Part shown: positions 8,192 through 16,370 of the stretch, one piece after another | How the letters are laid out: every line of letters begins with the position of its first letter | Position numbering within the stretch: position 1 is the first letter of the stretch | Source: JBEIJQ01 sp040380145 | Lineage (GTDB): Bacteria > Bacteroidota > Bacteroidia > Chitinophagales > Saprospiraceae | Assembly (NCBI GenBank): GCA_040380145.1 | Contig: JBEIJQ010000001.1 | Span: forward strand, 1-59,662 | Direction: 5' to 3' | DNA: 59,662 nt | Notes under the pieces: generated by a model | Databases searched by the model: none | What the model saw: the letters and a program-made list of their open reading frames with translations, nothing else | What the model was told of the DNA's origin: nothing | Made by a program: the position numbers and the translations under genes

Positions 8192-8199
8192 TACTTTTG
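8192..8199 (+). promoter_or_regulatory. -7 box of crotonase gene
   Basis: TACTTTTG fits TAnnTTTG, 45 bases before the ATG at 8245. I see no well-spaced -33 partner. Confidence 0.45.
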
Positions 8200-8244
8200 G
8201 CCGATAAAATCCCCATTTCGAACCATCACAATCGTTTTAGGCCC

Positions 8245-9024
8245 ATGGAATTCAAGAACCTACTGCTCGAGGACATCAACGGCGTGTTGGTGGCCACCAT
8301 CAACCGCCCACAGGCTCTGAACGCGCTCAACCAACAGACCATGTCGGATCTGCGGGCCCTCTTCCACGACCATGCGCCCGGTATCGAAGGGCTGAAGGGC
8401 ATCGTGCTGACGGGTGCGGGCGAAAAGGCTTTCGTGGCCGGGGCCGACATTTCCGAGTTCACGGGCATTTCCGGTTCGGAGGAAGGCCGGCGGATGGCCC
8501 AGGACGGGCAGGATATCTTTTTCCTGATCGAGCGTTTCCCGAAACCGGTCGTGGCAGCCGTCAACGGTTTTGCGCTCGGCGGCGGTTGCGAACTGGCCAT
8601 GGCCTGCCACATGCGCATTGCCGGGGCGCGGGCCAAGTTCGGGCAGCCGGAGGTCAATCTCGGAATCATTCCCGGTTACGGCGGCACCCAGCGCCTCGTG
8701 CAGTACATCGGCAAGGGCAAAGCGCTCGAACTTATGCTGACGGGCGATACGATCGGCGCGGAGGAGGCCCACCGCCTCGGGTTGGCCAATCACGTGACCG
8801 ATGCCGGCCTCGAAGTGGCCAAGGCCATCGAACTGATCGAAAAAATTTCCGCCAAGGGGCCCGTTGCCGTGGCCATGGTGATCGAGTCCGTCAACGCTCA
8901 CTTCTCCGACGACGGGTTCCGACACGAAGTCGCGTCTTTCGGGCGGACCACCGCCACGGAAGATTTCCAAGAAGGTGCCCGGGCTTTCCTCGAAAAGCGA
9001 AAGGCCGAGTTCAAGGGCCGTTGA
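8245..9024 (+). CDS. Enoyl-CoA hydratase (crotonase family)
   Basis: A 259-residue crotonase-fold enzyme expected to hydrate short-chain enoyl-CoA in beta-oxidation. It shows the oxyanion loops (AGADISEF and GGGCELAM) and both catalytic glutamates of true hydratases (GGGCE and FGQPE), followed by GIIPGYGGTQRL. The C-terminus has the usual FQEGARAFLEKRKAEFKG. The ATG at 8245 matches family N-termini (MEFKNLLLE); upstream in-frame codons give no sensible extension. The symporter gene starts 4 bases after the stop, so they are probably co-transcribed. Confidence 0.93.
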   Translation: MEFKNLLLEDINGVLVATINRPQALNALNQQTMSDLRALFHDHAPGIEGLKGIVLTGAGEKAFVAGADISEFTGISGSEEGRRMAQDGQDIFFLIERFPKPVVAAVNGFALGGGCELAMACHMRIAGARAKFGQPEVNLGIIPGYGGTQRLVQYIGKGKALELMLTGDTIGAEEAHRLGLANHVTDAGLEVAKAIELIEKISAKGPVAVAMVIESVNAHFSDDGFRHEVASFGRTTATEDFQEGARAFLEKRKAEFKGR

Positions 9025-9028
9025 TTGC

Positions 9029-10528
9029 ATGGAACTCACCCTTACGCCCGCGCTGCTATTTGCGGTCATCCTCGGCTATTTTGCCCTGTTGCTCGGTATC
9101 GGCATCTGGACCGGCAAGGACGATTCCAACGCCAATTTTTTTCTGGGAAACAGATCGTCCCCATGGTATGTGGTGGCGTACGGCATGATCGGCGGTTCGC
9201 TGTCGGGGGTCAGTTTCATTTCCCTGCCTGGAAAAGTCGCCTCCGACCACTTCGCCTACATGCAGATCGTGTTCGGTTATCTGCTCGGCTACCTCGTCAT
9301 CGCCTTCGTGTTGATGCCGTTGTATTATCGTCTCAACCTTCCCTCGATCTACGGGTACTTGCGGGAGCGTTTCGGACCGGTTTCTTACCGCACCGGATCG
9401 GCATTTTTCATTCTGTCCAGAACGCTGGGCGCAGCCTTGCGACTGTTCATCGGCGCGATGGTGATCTACGATTTCGTGTTCGTGCACTGGGGCGTTCCCT
9501 TTTGGGTGACGGTGGTCGGTTCGCTGGCCCTCATCTGGCTGTACACTTTCCGGGGGGGGATCAAGACCATCGTCTGGACGGATACTTTCCAGACCACCTG
9601 CCTGCTGGTCGCGCTGCTGGCCACGATCTGGGCCGTAGGCCGTGAACTGGGCCTCGGTATCTGGGATATGCCCGGCGCGGTTGCCCGCAGCGAGATGTCG
9701 CAGATTTTCGTGTGGGACAATCCCCTCGGGGCGACCAACCACTTTTTGAAGCACTTCTTCGGGGGGATGTTCATCGCTGTGGCGATGACGGGACTCGACC
9801 AGGACATGATGCAGAAAAATCTCACCTGCCGCAATCTATGGGAGGGGCAGAAAAATGTTCTTTCGTTCGCATCGGTGCTGGTGTTCGTCAACTTTCTGAT
9901 CCTGGGCGTGGGAGCCTTGCTGTACATGTATGTGCAAGCCAAAGGAATCCCGTTGCCCGATCGCCCCGACAAGGTCTATCCCGTGGTGGCACTGCTCCAT
10001 CTGTCGCCCTTCATCGGGCTGGTGTTCGCCATCGGGTTGATTTCCACGGCCTATGCCAGTGCCGATTCGGCGCTCACCGCCCTGACGACTTCTTTTTGCG
10101 TCGATTTTTTGGGCTTCAAGACCGAGGAGGGACAGAACGGCCGCCGCGAGCACCTGTTGCGCCACACCGTCCATTTCGGATTTTCGCTGGTGATGCTGTT
10201 GGCCATTTTGGTTTTTGCCGGACAAAAAGGGCAACCCGTGATCGATTTGCTCTTCAAAATCGCCAATTTCACCTACGGCCCGTTGCTCGGCCTGTTCGCC
10301 TTCGGTCTGTTCACCCGCCGCACATTGGCCGACCGCTGGTCTCCGCTGGTCTGTCTGGTGGTTCCGGTCGGCTGTTATTTCCTCGACCAAAGCTCCGTGC
10401 AGTGGCTGGGTGGGTATCGTTTCGGCAATGAATTACTGATCTTGAACGGTTTGCTGACATTTTTCGGTCTGTGGGCGATTTCCCGGGGCGAAGAAAAAAA
10501 ATCATTCATGCCGCAAGAAATACTTTGA
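9029..10528 (+). CDS. Sodium:solute symporter (SSS family)
   Basis: A 499-residue integral membrane protein with about 13 predicted helices, typical of the SSF/SSS sodium-coupled transporters. The family pattern is visible in the N-terminal third (GNRSSPWYVVAYGMIGGSLSGVSFIS), in GGIKTIVWTDTFQ, and in DQDMMQKNLTCRN. The substrate cannot be told from sequence: sugar, amino acid, sialate and pantothenate carriers share these motifs. The ATG at 9029 was chosen over an upstream in-frame start that would overlap the crotonase gene and add a hydrophilic tail. It ends in EEKKSFMPQEIL. Confidence 0.92.
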   Translation: MELTLTPALLFAVILGYFALLLGIGIWTGKDDSNANFFLGNRSSPWYVVAYGMIGGSLSGVSFISLPGKVASDHFAYMQIVFGYLLGYLVIAFVLMPLYYRLNLPSIYGYLRERFGPVSYRTGSAFFILSRTLGAALRLFIGAMVIYDFVFVHWGVPFWVTVVGSLALIWLYTFRGGIKTIVWTDTFQTTCLLVALLATIWAVGRELGLGIWDMPGAVARSEMSQIFVWDNPLGATNHFLKHFFGGMFIAVAMTGLDQDMMQKNLTCRNLWEGQKNVLSFASVLVFVNFLILGVGALLYMYVQAKGIPLPDRPDKVYPVVALLHLSPFIGLVFAIGLISTAYASADSALTALTTSFCVDFLGFKTEEGQNGRREHLLRHTVHFGFSLVMLLAILVFAGQKGQPVIDLLFKIANFTYGPLLGLFAFGLFTRRTLADRWSPLVCLVVPVGCYFLDQSSVQWLGGYRFGNELLILNGLLTFFGLWAISRGEEKKSFMPQEIL

Positions 10529-10581
10529 AGCACTAACTTTGTGTTTAAGCTATATTTCGGTTCGGCCGCATTTTATTCCAG

Positions 10582-10589
10582 TAATTTTG
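10582..10589 (+). promoter_or_regulatory. -7 box of thioredoxin-SPOR gene
   Basis: TAATTTTG, matching TAnnTTTG, 8 bases before the ATG. A second candidate, TAACTTTG, lies near 10535. Confidence 0.45.
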
Positions 10590-10597
10590 ATTGAATC

Positions 10598-11548
10598 ATG
10601 GTTTTATCGAGAACTTCCGCCAAATGGTTCCTCTTGGGCCTGCTGCCGTTTTTGGCGACCGCCTTTTCCGGCGACGACTTGAAGCAGCCCCTCGTGGATT
10701 TCGTCCAGCGCGACTGGACGATCTGTCAAAAGTACGCACAGCAACAAGGTAAGCTGTATTATGTGCAGTTCACGGCCAACTGGTGCGCGGTATGCCACGG
10801 CCTCGACGAAACCGTTTATAGAGATCGGGCGCTGGTCGATTTCATGTCCCGCCACGTCGTGGCCCACAAGGTGAACGTGGACGATTTCGTGGACGACGGA
10901 TACCGCTGGTCGGAGCAGTACGAAGTGGAGCAACTGCCCACGATCCTGATCTTCGACGAAAAAGGCAAATTGGTGGAGCGCCTCGAAGGCCAACAACAAA
11001 GCGCATCTTTGTTGGCCAAACTCCAACAATTACGGCCCACCGGCACGGCCGCGGCCAACAAGACGCCCAATCCGCCGGACGTGCAGCCCACGCCCCTTCC
11101 CCAAAACGCCGGTTATGCTCCTTATCAGGCCGAAAAACCGGTCGAAAAAACCGTGCCCAACGACGGAGCCTATAAGCCTTTCAATGCTCCGGTGCCCAAA
11201 ATGAAGCCCGTGGCCAAGCCGATCGCCACCATGGCCGCACCGCCGGCCCCCGGCCAATACAAGGCCTACGAACTTGCCCTGTCGAAGGGGCCCGAAATCG
11301 GGTTCGGCCTGCAAATGGGCCTCTATGCAGAGTACGACAACCTGATCGCAACGGCCGAAAAAATCCGTAGAAACCATTCCGATATCGAACGCTTTTGGGT
11401 CATCGTGGACAACACGGGGGCAAAACCCGCTTATCGCCTTTTCTTCGGAAAATTCGCCACCGAGGCCGAGGCTCAGGCCGCTTCGGCCCGCTACCGGGCC
11501 AAAGGGCTGCCCACTTTGGTCAAACGCTACGAAAATCCGGCCCTTTGA
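10598..11548 (+). CDS. Exported thioredoxin-fold protein with C-terminal SPOR domain
   Basis: A 316-residue protein with an N-terminal signal peptide or anchor (WFLLGLLPFLATAFS). A thioredoxin-like domain of the Thioredoxin_7/DUF255 kind follows (about residues 30-145), with redox motif NWCAVC and the cis-Pro segment QLPTILIF. A proline-rich linker (about 150-225) leads to a C-terminal SPOR-like domain (about 235-316: GFGLQMGLYAEYDNLIATAE, then YRLFFGKFATEAEAQAA). SPOR domains bind denuded peptidoglycan, so the fusion may place a disulfide reductase or holdase at the wall or septum; that role is inference. The gene ends at a bidirectional terminator. Confidence 0.85.
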   Translation: MVLSRTSAKWFLLGLLPFLATAFSGDDLKQPLVDFVQRDWTICQKYAQQQGKLYYVQFTANWCAVCHGLDETVYRDRALVDFMSRHVVAHKVNVDDFVDDGYRWSEQYEVEQLPTILIFDEKGKLVERLEGQQQSASLLAKLQQLRPTGTAAANKTPNPPDVQPTPLPQNAGYAPYQAEKPVEKTVPNDGAYKPFNAPVPKMKPVAKPIATMAAPPAPGQYKAYELALSKGPEIGFGLQMGLYAEYDNLIATAEKIRRNHSDIERFWVIVDNTGAKPAYRLFFGKFATEAEAQAASARYRAKGLPTLVKRYENPAL

Positions 11549-11564
11549 GACCGTTGTAATCGAT

Positions 11565-11611
11565 AAAAAAGGAACGGCGTCGGGGAAGCTCCCAGACGCC
11601 GTTCCTTTTTT
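11565..11611. terminator. Bidirectional intrinsic terminator
   Basis: A 17-bp stem AAAAAAGGAACGGCGTC / GACGCCGTTCCTTTTTT with a short loop between two convergent genes. A-runs and T-runs on both flanks let it work in both directions. Confidence 0.9.
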
Positions 11612-11623
11612 GTTGGGCGCCTG

Positions 11624-12044
11624 TCACGACTCGGCAGCAGCCCATTGATCGTACTCCGAAAAGGTCAAATCCATGCCGTGCATGAGGGTAGTAATCTCCG
11701 CCCATTCCCCCCGCAACATATCGGTATCGTACCTTTGCAGCGCTTGGGCCGTTTTGATGACCAGGTGCAGGATCTCGCATTTTCTCTCCCTGGACAAATA
11801 TTTCAACCGGTTCATGATGGAGTTCCAGTCCAATTTTTTTTCAACAAACAACTCCAACATTTGTCGATAATCGGAGATGATGTATTCCAACGATATCTGC
11901 ACATCCATGCCCCCCACATAAAAATGGGGGGTCTTCGTGCAGTAGTTCCCACAGGACATGCGCCTCGTCGGAGGAAATTTCGCGGTCGCCGCCATAGACA
12001 TACAGCCAGGCGGCCAGGGCAAGTTGGTTTTCGGAAAATTCCAT
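11624..12044 (-). pseudogene. TerB-like protein, split by a frameshift
   Basis: Two overlapping frames read as one protein. The first (from ATG 12044) encodes MEFSENQLALAAWLYVYGGD and EISSDEAHVLWELLHED. The second (from about 11905 to 11624) encodes MDVQISLEYIISDYRQMLEL, EKKLDWNSIMNRLKYLSR and a helical tail. Together they give about 139 residues of all-helical protein resembling TerB-like domains (acidic GDxEISxxE after a hydrophobic helix). The junction (11910-11931) has C6, A5 and G6 homopolymers. Removing one G would join the frames (...PPFLCGGMDVQ). Alternatively, these are two translationally coupled small proteins, the second starting at the ATG of MDVQIS. Confidence 0.5.
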
Positions 12045-12095
12045 GTCGGGGAGTCTTTTTAGATGATGGAAAAAATTGTTCGCTTTGATCGGGTA

Positions 12096-12103
12096 CAAAA
12101 TTA
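12096..12103 (-). promoter_or_regulatory. -7 box of TerB-like gene
   Basis: TAATTTTG on the minus strand, about 52 bases upstream of the ATG at 12044, placed after a hairpin that probably ends the upstream operon. Confidence 0.5.
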
Positions 12104-12135
12104 AGGGTTTGTCGAAACAAAAGTTGTTCGCAAAA

Positions 12136-12168
12136 GGCAATTTTACAACGATGCCCCGCTAAATTGCC
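12136..12168 (-). terminator. Weak intrinsic terminator after the PAP2 gene
   Basis: Perfect 8-bp arms GGCAATTT/AAATTGCC with a 17-nt loop, followed leftward by TTTTG. It starts 7 bases after the PAP2 stop codon. The T-run is short, so readthrough is likely. Confidence 0.45.
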
Positions 12169-12174
12169 GGTATC

Positions 12175-12888
12175 TTATCGCGACTTGTGCGGAAAAAGCC
12201 GCCCGTTCCACCATTTCCCCGGATCATTGTCGAGCAGTTGGTGCCCCCACCAAAAAAGCAGTGCCAATAGCAGGCCGCCCATGGCGCCCGCACCGACGTC
12301 CCTCGGATAATGGTGCACCAGCCAAACCCGCGAGAGGCCCACAGAAACGGCGCACAAAAGGCACACGGCCTTCCAGCCCGGACGATCGGCCAAAAACGAC
12401 AGGAAACCGTACAGCGCGAAAGCCGTCAGGGTATGCCCCGATGGAAAACTGTCGGTGTGGCTCTGCAAAGGGGCAATGCCTTCCGCAAACCGGAGTTCAT
12501 GCAGTCGTTGGCTTTGGAACAGCACCCAGTAGGGCCTCGGAAGGGAAAAAAAGGATTTCAACAGGTCGCTGATCCCCAATCCCACCAGGCCGATCAACGG
12601 AACGGCAATCGCCCATCGGTAGCGAACGAACAGGAACGAGAAAAATCCAAAGACGAAAATTTCTTCTTCCGACAAATGGGAAAAAAGGGCGAATGTTTTG
12701 TCCAACCAAGGGGTGCGCAGTTCACCGATCGGCCGGAACTGCTCGACCGTGTCGGGACGAAAAAAGGCGTATGCCAACGCCGACACGGCGAAAAGCATTG
12801 TTCCGCACAGGAACACCCGGTTTTTCAGGAAAAAAATTTTCAAGGGCAAAAAACGGTCGTACATGGCCTTCGTCCCAGGGTTCACCAT
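12175..12888 (-). CDS. Membrane PAP2-superfamily phosphatase
   Basis: A 237-residue integral membrane phosphatase of the type-2 phosphatidic acid phosphatase family, which acts on lipid phosphates or undecaprenyl diphosphate. The tripartite active site is visible: KSFFSLPRP (KxxxxxxRP form), PSGH in DSFPSGHTLTAF, and SRVWLVHHYPRDV (SRxxxxxHxxxD). About six hydrophobic helices are present. The ATG at 12888 overlaps the upstream stop codon as ATGGTGA, suggesting coupling. An internal ATG at 12864 (MYDRFLP) is an equally acceptable start. Confidence 0.9.
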   Translation of the reverse strand: MVNPGTKAMYDRFLPLKIFFLKNRVFLCGTMLFAVSALAYAFFRPDTVEQFRPIGELRTPWLDKTFALFSHLSEEEIFVFGFFSFLFVRYRWAIAVPLIGLVGLGISDLLKSFFSLPRPYWVLFQSQRLHELRFAEGIAPLQSHTDSFPSGHTLTAFALYGFLSFLADRPGWKAVCLLCAVSVGLSRVWLVHHYPRDVGAGAMGGLLLALLFWWGHQLLDNDPGKWWNGRLFPHKSR

Positions 12889-13982
12889 TTCAGAAAATCC
12901 AGATCGGCCACCAGGGAAAGGATGTGGGAATACATCAGACCGGTGGAGGAGCCCACGTTGCCGAGGGCATAGTCCACCCGGAATTTCCAGATCCGAAGGC
13001 CGACCCCGAAATTGGGTTGCACGGTCCAGATCTTTTTCCCGTCCATTTGGGTGATCTGCTGGATGTTGTTCACTCCCATGCGCAGAAATACGAGTTGGTC
13101 GTAGCCCAATTCTGCCCCCAACACGGGATCCATGCTCACGGGATTGGTGCGGATCAACACGTTGCGGGCGCCGTCGGTCGTCAGCGAAACGTTGGCCTCG
13201 GCCAGCAGCGACATTTCCTTGGCCCTGGCTCCCGCCTGAGCCTTTTTTCGGTTCACTGTCCAACGGTGGCCCCAAGAGGCACCGAGAACCAAGCGTGGCA
13301 GGGTGACTTCTAGGGAATTTTGGGGGATTTCGTTGCCGGTCGTTTGGAGCACCTGTTTTTCCTCCTCCGTCAAATCGAAGCGCCACGCGTTGAAAGTGGA
13401 TGTCAAGTCGCGGGCCACCGCGCCGAAACGCCAATCGCCCCGCAAGTACTGGGCGCCGGCGTCCAGTCCGAATCCCCAGGCCGAGGCAAAACGGCCGATC
13501 TTGTGGTGCACGATTTTCACGTTGCCGCCCCAGCTCAGCCCATCCACCTTGGTTTTTTGCGCGTAGGTGATCAGGCCCGCATAATCAGCGGCTGAAAAAG
13601 GGGTGACGTTGTCGTAGTTCACCACGCCGTTTTCGTACAGACTGAGGGTGTTGGGGATGTTGTCGATGCCGAACCGCACAAAAGAAAGCCCCAATACCCG
13701 GTTTTGGTCGCCAATGGGACGCGCCACGGCGGCATAGTCGTAATTGGCGATGCTGCCGAACCATTCGGCGTGCATGAAAGAGGCCTGTAGGTGTTTGAGC
13801 TCCGCAAGCCCCGCGGGATTCCAATAAGCGGCCGTCACATCCGATACACCGGCCACGGCGGCGTTGCCCATCCCGAGGGCCCGTGCGCCCACGCCGATCG
13901 AGAGGAACTCGTTGGAGTACTTTTGTCCGATCATTCCGAATGGAAGCGCCAACAGCAAAAAAGGGAGAAAAAATCTGATCAT
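12882..13982 (-). CDS. PorV/PorQ-family outer-membrane protein
   Basis: A 366-residue outer-membrane beta-barrel with a signal peptide (MIRFFLPFLLLALPFGMIGQ). The early motif GVGARALGMGNAAVAGVSD followed by AAYWNPAGLAEL is the hallmark of the PorV/PorQ (UPF0164) group. PorV shuttles T9SS cargo from the translocon to the attachment complex, and PorQ belongs to the same export system. The protein ends in a short aromatic strand (LSLVADLDFLKW). The ATG at 13982 puts the signal peptide at the N-terminus. It fits the window's T9SS cargo genes, but which paralogue it is cannot be settled by eye. Confidence 0.85.
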   Translation of the reverse strand: MIRFFLPFLLLALPFGMIGQKYSNEFLSIGVGARALGMGNAAVAGVSDVTAAYWNPAGLAELKHLQASFMHAEWFGSIANYDYAAVARPIGDQNRVLGLSFVRFGIDNIPNTLSLYENGVVNYDNVTPFSAADYAGLITYAQKTKVDGLSWGGNVKIVHHKIGRFASAWGFGLDAGAQYLRGDWRFGAVARDLTSTFNAWRFDLTEEEKQVLQTTGNEIPQNSLEVTLPRLVLGASWGHRWTVNRKKAQAGARAKEMSLLAEANVSLTTDGARNVLIRTNPVSMDPVLGAELGYDQLVFLRMGVNNIQQITQMDGKKIWTVQPNFGVGLRIWKFRVDYALGNVGSSTGLMYSHILSLVADLDFLKW

Positions 13983-14026
13983 GATCGGGGCTAAACGGTT
14001 CGTCAAATGAAAGCTCAAGTATAAAA

Positions 14027-14494
14027 TCATTCTTCGGGCAAAAGTCCGAACTGCCGGAGGTGGTGGGAGCTGTGGGTCCAAAGAAAATCCTCCCACCGCG
14101 CCCGATCCAAGTGGCCGAGCAGGGGATGGGCGGCCGTTTTTTGCGGATCCTCAGCGTATGCCGCAAAAAAGGCGTCCACGATCTCTCTGAGGGCCGCGAC
14201 TGCTGCCGGGATATCGGCATAAGCGATGGGTGCCGGCGATTCCGAAACGAATGGAACCCGCAGGTCCCGCGGGATGGGGGTGCGATTGACGAACGTGTGC
14301 CAACGGCGCTTTTCCACCTGTTCGGGCGTACCGGCCACGGGCACATCCACAAAGCCGAGCGCCAGGCCGAAAGGCAGCGCCAAGTGCTCCACCATTTGCT
14401 GGGCGTTCATTTTCCCCCAAATGGGCACCGTGTCGGGCTGCAAACGGTCCAGCAGTTCGAACAGCGTTCCGGACAAATGTTCTCGGTGTGTCAT
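14027..14494 (-). CDS. DinB-like / DUF1569 protein
   Basis: A 155-residue four-helix-bundle protein of the DinB/DUF1569 kind. Visible marks are WGKMNAQQMVEHL near the N-terminus, HPLLGHLDRARWEDFLWTHS and HHLRQFGLL near the C-terminus. The three histidine positions match the metal-binding triad of the DinB fold. Biochemical role unknown. It starts 6 bases after the rimM stop, so it is probably translated from the same message. Confidence 0.8.
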   Translation of the reverse strand: MTHREHLSGTLFELLDRLQPDTVPIWGKMNAQQMVEHLALPFGLALGFVDVPVAGTPEQVEKRRWHTFVNRTPIPRDLRVPFVSESPAPIAYADIPAAVAALREIVDAFFAAYAEDPQKTAAHPLLGHLDRARWEDFLWTHSSHHLRQFGLLPEE

Positions 14495-14500
14495 GTTGCG

Positions 14501-15028
14501 TCAAAGTTCCAGTAATCCTTCGGGGAGGTCGAAGGTGACTTGTTTTTGCGTTTTATCCAAGGCGTTTATGAATCCTTGGTGCAGGGGCACGAGCACTTCC
14601 CGCCCGTCGATGTCGATCACGGCCATTTCCTGTTGGGGCCATTGCTGTACTTCCCGTATGGAGCCGAGCGGCCCCGAATGGAGATCAGAGGCATGGTAGC
14701 CGGCGAGGAAAGCATAGCTCGGCCCAGAGTCCGTTTCGGTTTCGGGAAGGTCTTTGGGGAGATCCTTTGCACGGGCAAAAATCTCTTTGTGGCAAAGGAT
14801 TCTGGCAGCCTCCGGAGTGTCCATTCCTTCCAATTTGACGATGACCTCCGGAAAACTGCCCCGGATCTGTTCGACAAAAAAAGGCGTGGGCACATCCCTG
14901 ATCGGCAGGAATACGGCCCGCAAGGATTCGAAGGCGTCCCAGAAACGATCCTCGATCGCGCATTTCACTTCGCCTTTGACCCCGTGGGTCTTGCGTGTTC
15001 GGCCAATCGCCAACAATGTTTCGGACAT
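14501..15028 (-). CDS. rimM: Ribosome maturation factor RimM
   Basis: A 175-residue RimM, which helps assemble the 30S head by binding S19. The N-terminal barrel starts with the typical LLAIGRTRKTHGVKGEVKC, and the C-terminal PRC-barrel contains YHASDL, LGSIREVQQWPQQEMAVIDIDG, REVLVPLHQGFI and the closing DLPEGLLEL. Length is normal. A -7 box lies 41 bases upstream. In many genomes rimM sits with rpsP/trmD/rplS, and here it does not. Confidence 0.95.
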   Translation of the reverse strand: MSETLLAIGRTRKTHGVKGEVKCAIEDRFWDAFESLRAVFLPIRDVPTPFFVEQIRGSFPEVIVKLEGMDTPEAARILCHKEIFARAKDLPKDLPETETDSGPSYAFLAGYHASDLHSGPLGSIREVQQWPQQEMAVIDIDGREVLVPLHQGFINALDKTQKQVTFDLPEGLLEL

Positions 15029-15068
15029 ATAGGGTCTTTGATTATCGATTTTTTTATGGACCTTTGCA

Positions 15069-15076
15069 CAAAATTA
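15069..15076 (-). promoter_or_regulatory. -7 box of rimM
   Basis: TAATTTTG on the minus strand, about 41 bases upstream of the rimM ATG, inside the gap divergent from the small membrane gene and terC. Confidence 0.5.
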
Positions 15077-15091
15077 AGAAAAGATGCGCTT

Positions 15092-15193
15092 ATGAGATGG
15101 CTGATCTTGTTCTTGGTGTTCGGAATGCCGCTGCTCCTGCTCGGCCTTTTCGTGTATCAGGGCTATCGCCAAAAAAAAGATCGGCGCGGATGA
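15092..15193 (+). CDS. Small single-helix membrane protein (33 aa)
   Basis: A short frame beginning MRWLILFLVFGMPLLLLGLF and ending in a basic tail (YRQKKDRRG). This is one clean transmembrane helix with a cytoplasmic positive end. It starts in the gap divergent from rimM and stops 45 bases before terC, in the same direction. The composition is protein-like rather than random, but at this length no family can be claimed. Only a degenerate -7 box (GACCTTTG) precedes it. Confidence 0.4.
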   Translation: MRWLILFLVFGMPLLLLGLFVYQGYRQKKDRRG

Positions 15194-15238
15194 TAACCGA
15201 AGTGTTCATTTTGTAAAAAAACACACACAAATTTTTCG

Positions 15239-16132
15239 ATGGGCCAGTACGATTTTGCTTATCTGCTCACCTCCGATGCTTGGGTCAGTTTGCTGATGCT
15301 CACTTTCATGGAAATCGTGTTGGGCATCGACAACATCATTTTCATCACCATTGTGGCCAACAAGCTGGATGCTCGCCAAAAACCGCTTGCCCGCAACATC
15401 GGGCTTGGTTTGGCGATGATCCTCCGGATCATTCTCCTCTTCGGCATTTCTTTTATCCTTCAACTGCAGCATCCCCTGCTTGCCGGCAAGGGGATCGAGC
15501 TCTGGGGCCTGCATTTCAACCCGACCGGTCAGAGCCTGATTCTGATCGCCGGCGGACTTTTCCTGATGATGAAAAGCGTGTCCGAAATCCACGGCAAATT
15601 GGAAGGCGCTTCCCACAGCGAAGAAATGGAAGGGGCTAAGAAAGTGGCAGCAGGGCTCGGTATGGTCGTGGTCCAGATCGCGGTCATCAACATCGTCTTC
15701 TCTATTGACTCCATCCTGACGGCCGTGGGCCTTACCCAAAACGTTTGGGTCATGGTGCTCGGCGTGGTTTTCTCCGTGATCGTGATGATGCTGTTCGCCG
15801 GCCCGGTGGGCCATTTTGTCAATGAACACCCGACCATCCAAATGCTCGGGCTTTCGTTCTTGATCCTGATAGGCTTCATGCTGTTCGCGGAAGGGGCTGC
15901 CCAATCCGGCATGTTCGGGGTGGAAGAAATCGTCGCCCAAGCCGGCCAAGAACTGCCCGAAAATTCCGGTGGGCATCACCACACGGAAGTCGTCCCCAAG
16001 GGTTATCTGTATTTCGCCATTTTCTTCTCCCTGACAGTTGAAATGCTCAACATTCGCATGCGCAAACGCTCCAAGCCCGTTCAAATGCGCGGCGTCGTCG
16101 AAGAGGCCAAGGAGGAGGGCATGTTGGACTGA
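15239..16132 (+). CDS. TerC-family integral membrane protein
   Basis: A 297-residue TerC protein with about eight membrane helices. The two acidic helix motifs that define the family are visible: FMEIVLGIDNIIF near the N-terminus and VFSIDSILTAVG in the middle. TerC proteins have been linked to tellurite resistance and, in other bacteria, to manganese export or metal supply to secreted enzymes; the exact substrate here is unknown. A HHH-containing loop (SGGHHHTEVV) lies before the last helix. The C-terminus is charged. A strong bidirectional terminator follows. Confidence 0.92.
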   Translation: MGQYDFAYLLTSDAWVSLLMLTFMEIVLGIDNIIFITIVANKLDARQKPLARNIGLGLAMILRIILLFGISFILQLQHPLLAGKGIELWGLHFNPTGQSLILIAGGLFLMMKSVSEIHGKLEGASHSEEMEGAKKVAAGLGMVVVQIAVINIVFSIDSILTAVGLTQNVWVMVLGVVFSVIVMMLFAGPVGHFVNEHPTIQMLGLSFLILIGFMLFAEGAAQSGMFGVEEIVAQAGQELPENSGGHHHTEVVPKGYLYFAIFFSLTVEMLNIRMRKRSKPVQMRGVVEEAKEEGMLD

Positions 16133-16180
16133 CCGCCTTTTTTACAAAAAGCCCCCCTTGCGAACATATGAGGAGATTTG

Positions 16181-16225
16181 CAAATCAAAAAAAGCCCAAC
16201 GACAATGTTGGGTTTTTTTGATTTG
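16181..16225. terminator. Bidirectional intrinsic terminator after terC
   Basis: Nearly perfect 19-20 bp arms (CAAATC-A7-GCCCAAC / GTTGGG-T7-GATTTG) with a 6-nt loop, between convergent terC and the AlkD-like gene. Confidence 0.9.
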
Positions 16226-16264
16226 CTCGTTAAAAGGTCTTTTTCCCAATGACAATTTTGGGGT

Positions 16265-16370
16265 CTACTAGGCTGCAATTGCAGGACCTGTCCCCACCCA
16301 TTGTTCCGCCCCTGGCATAGCCGCGTGCAAAGCCCGCTGTATGGGCGGGGGAAAGCCCCGCACCTACTAG
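16265..16370. repeat. Hairpin-rich segment bracketed by CTACTAG direct repeats
   Basis: CTACTAG occurs at 16265-16271 and again at 16364-16370, the second copy overlapping the AlkD-like stop codon. Between them lie CTGCAATTGCAG (16273-16284), GGAC/GTCC (16284-16293) and GCGGGG/CCCCGC with loop GAAAG (16345-16361). This resembles a small non-autonomous palindromic element with a 7-bp target duplication, but only one copy is present here. Confidence 0.3.
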
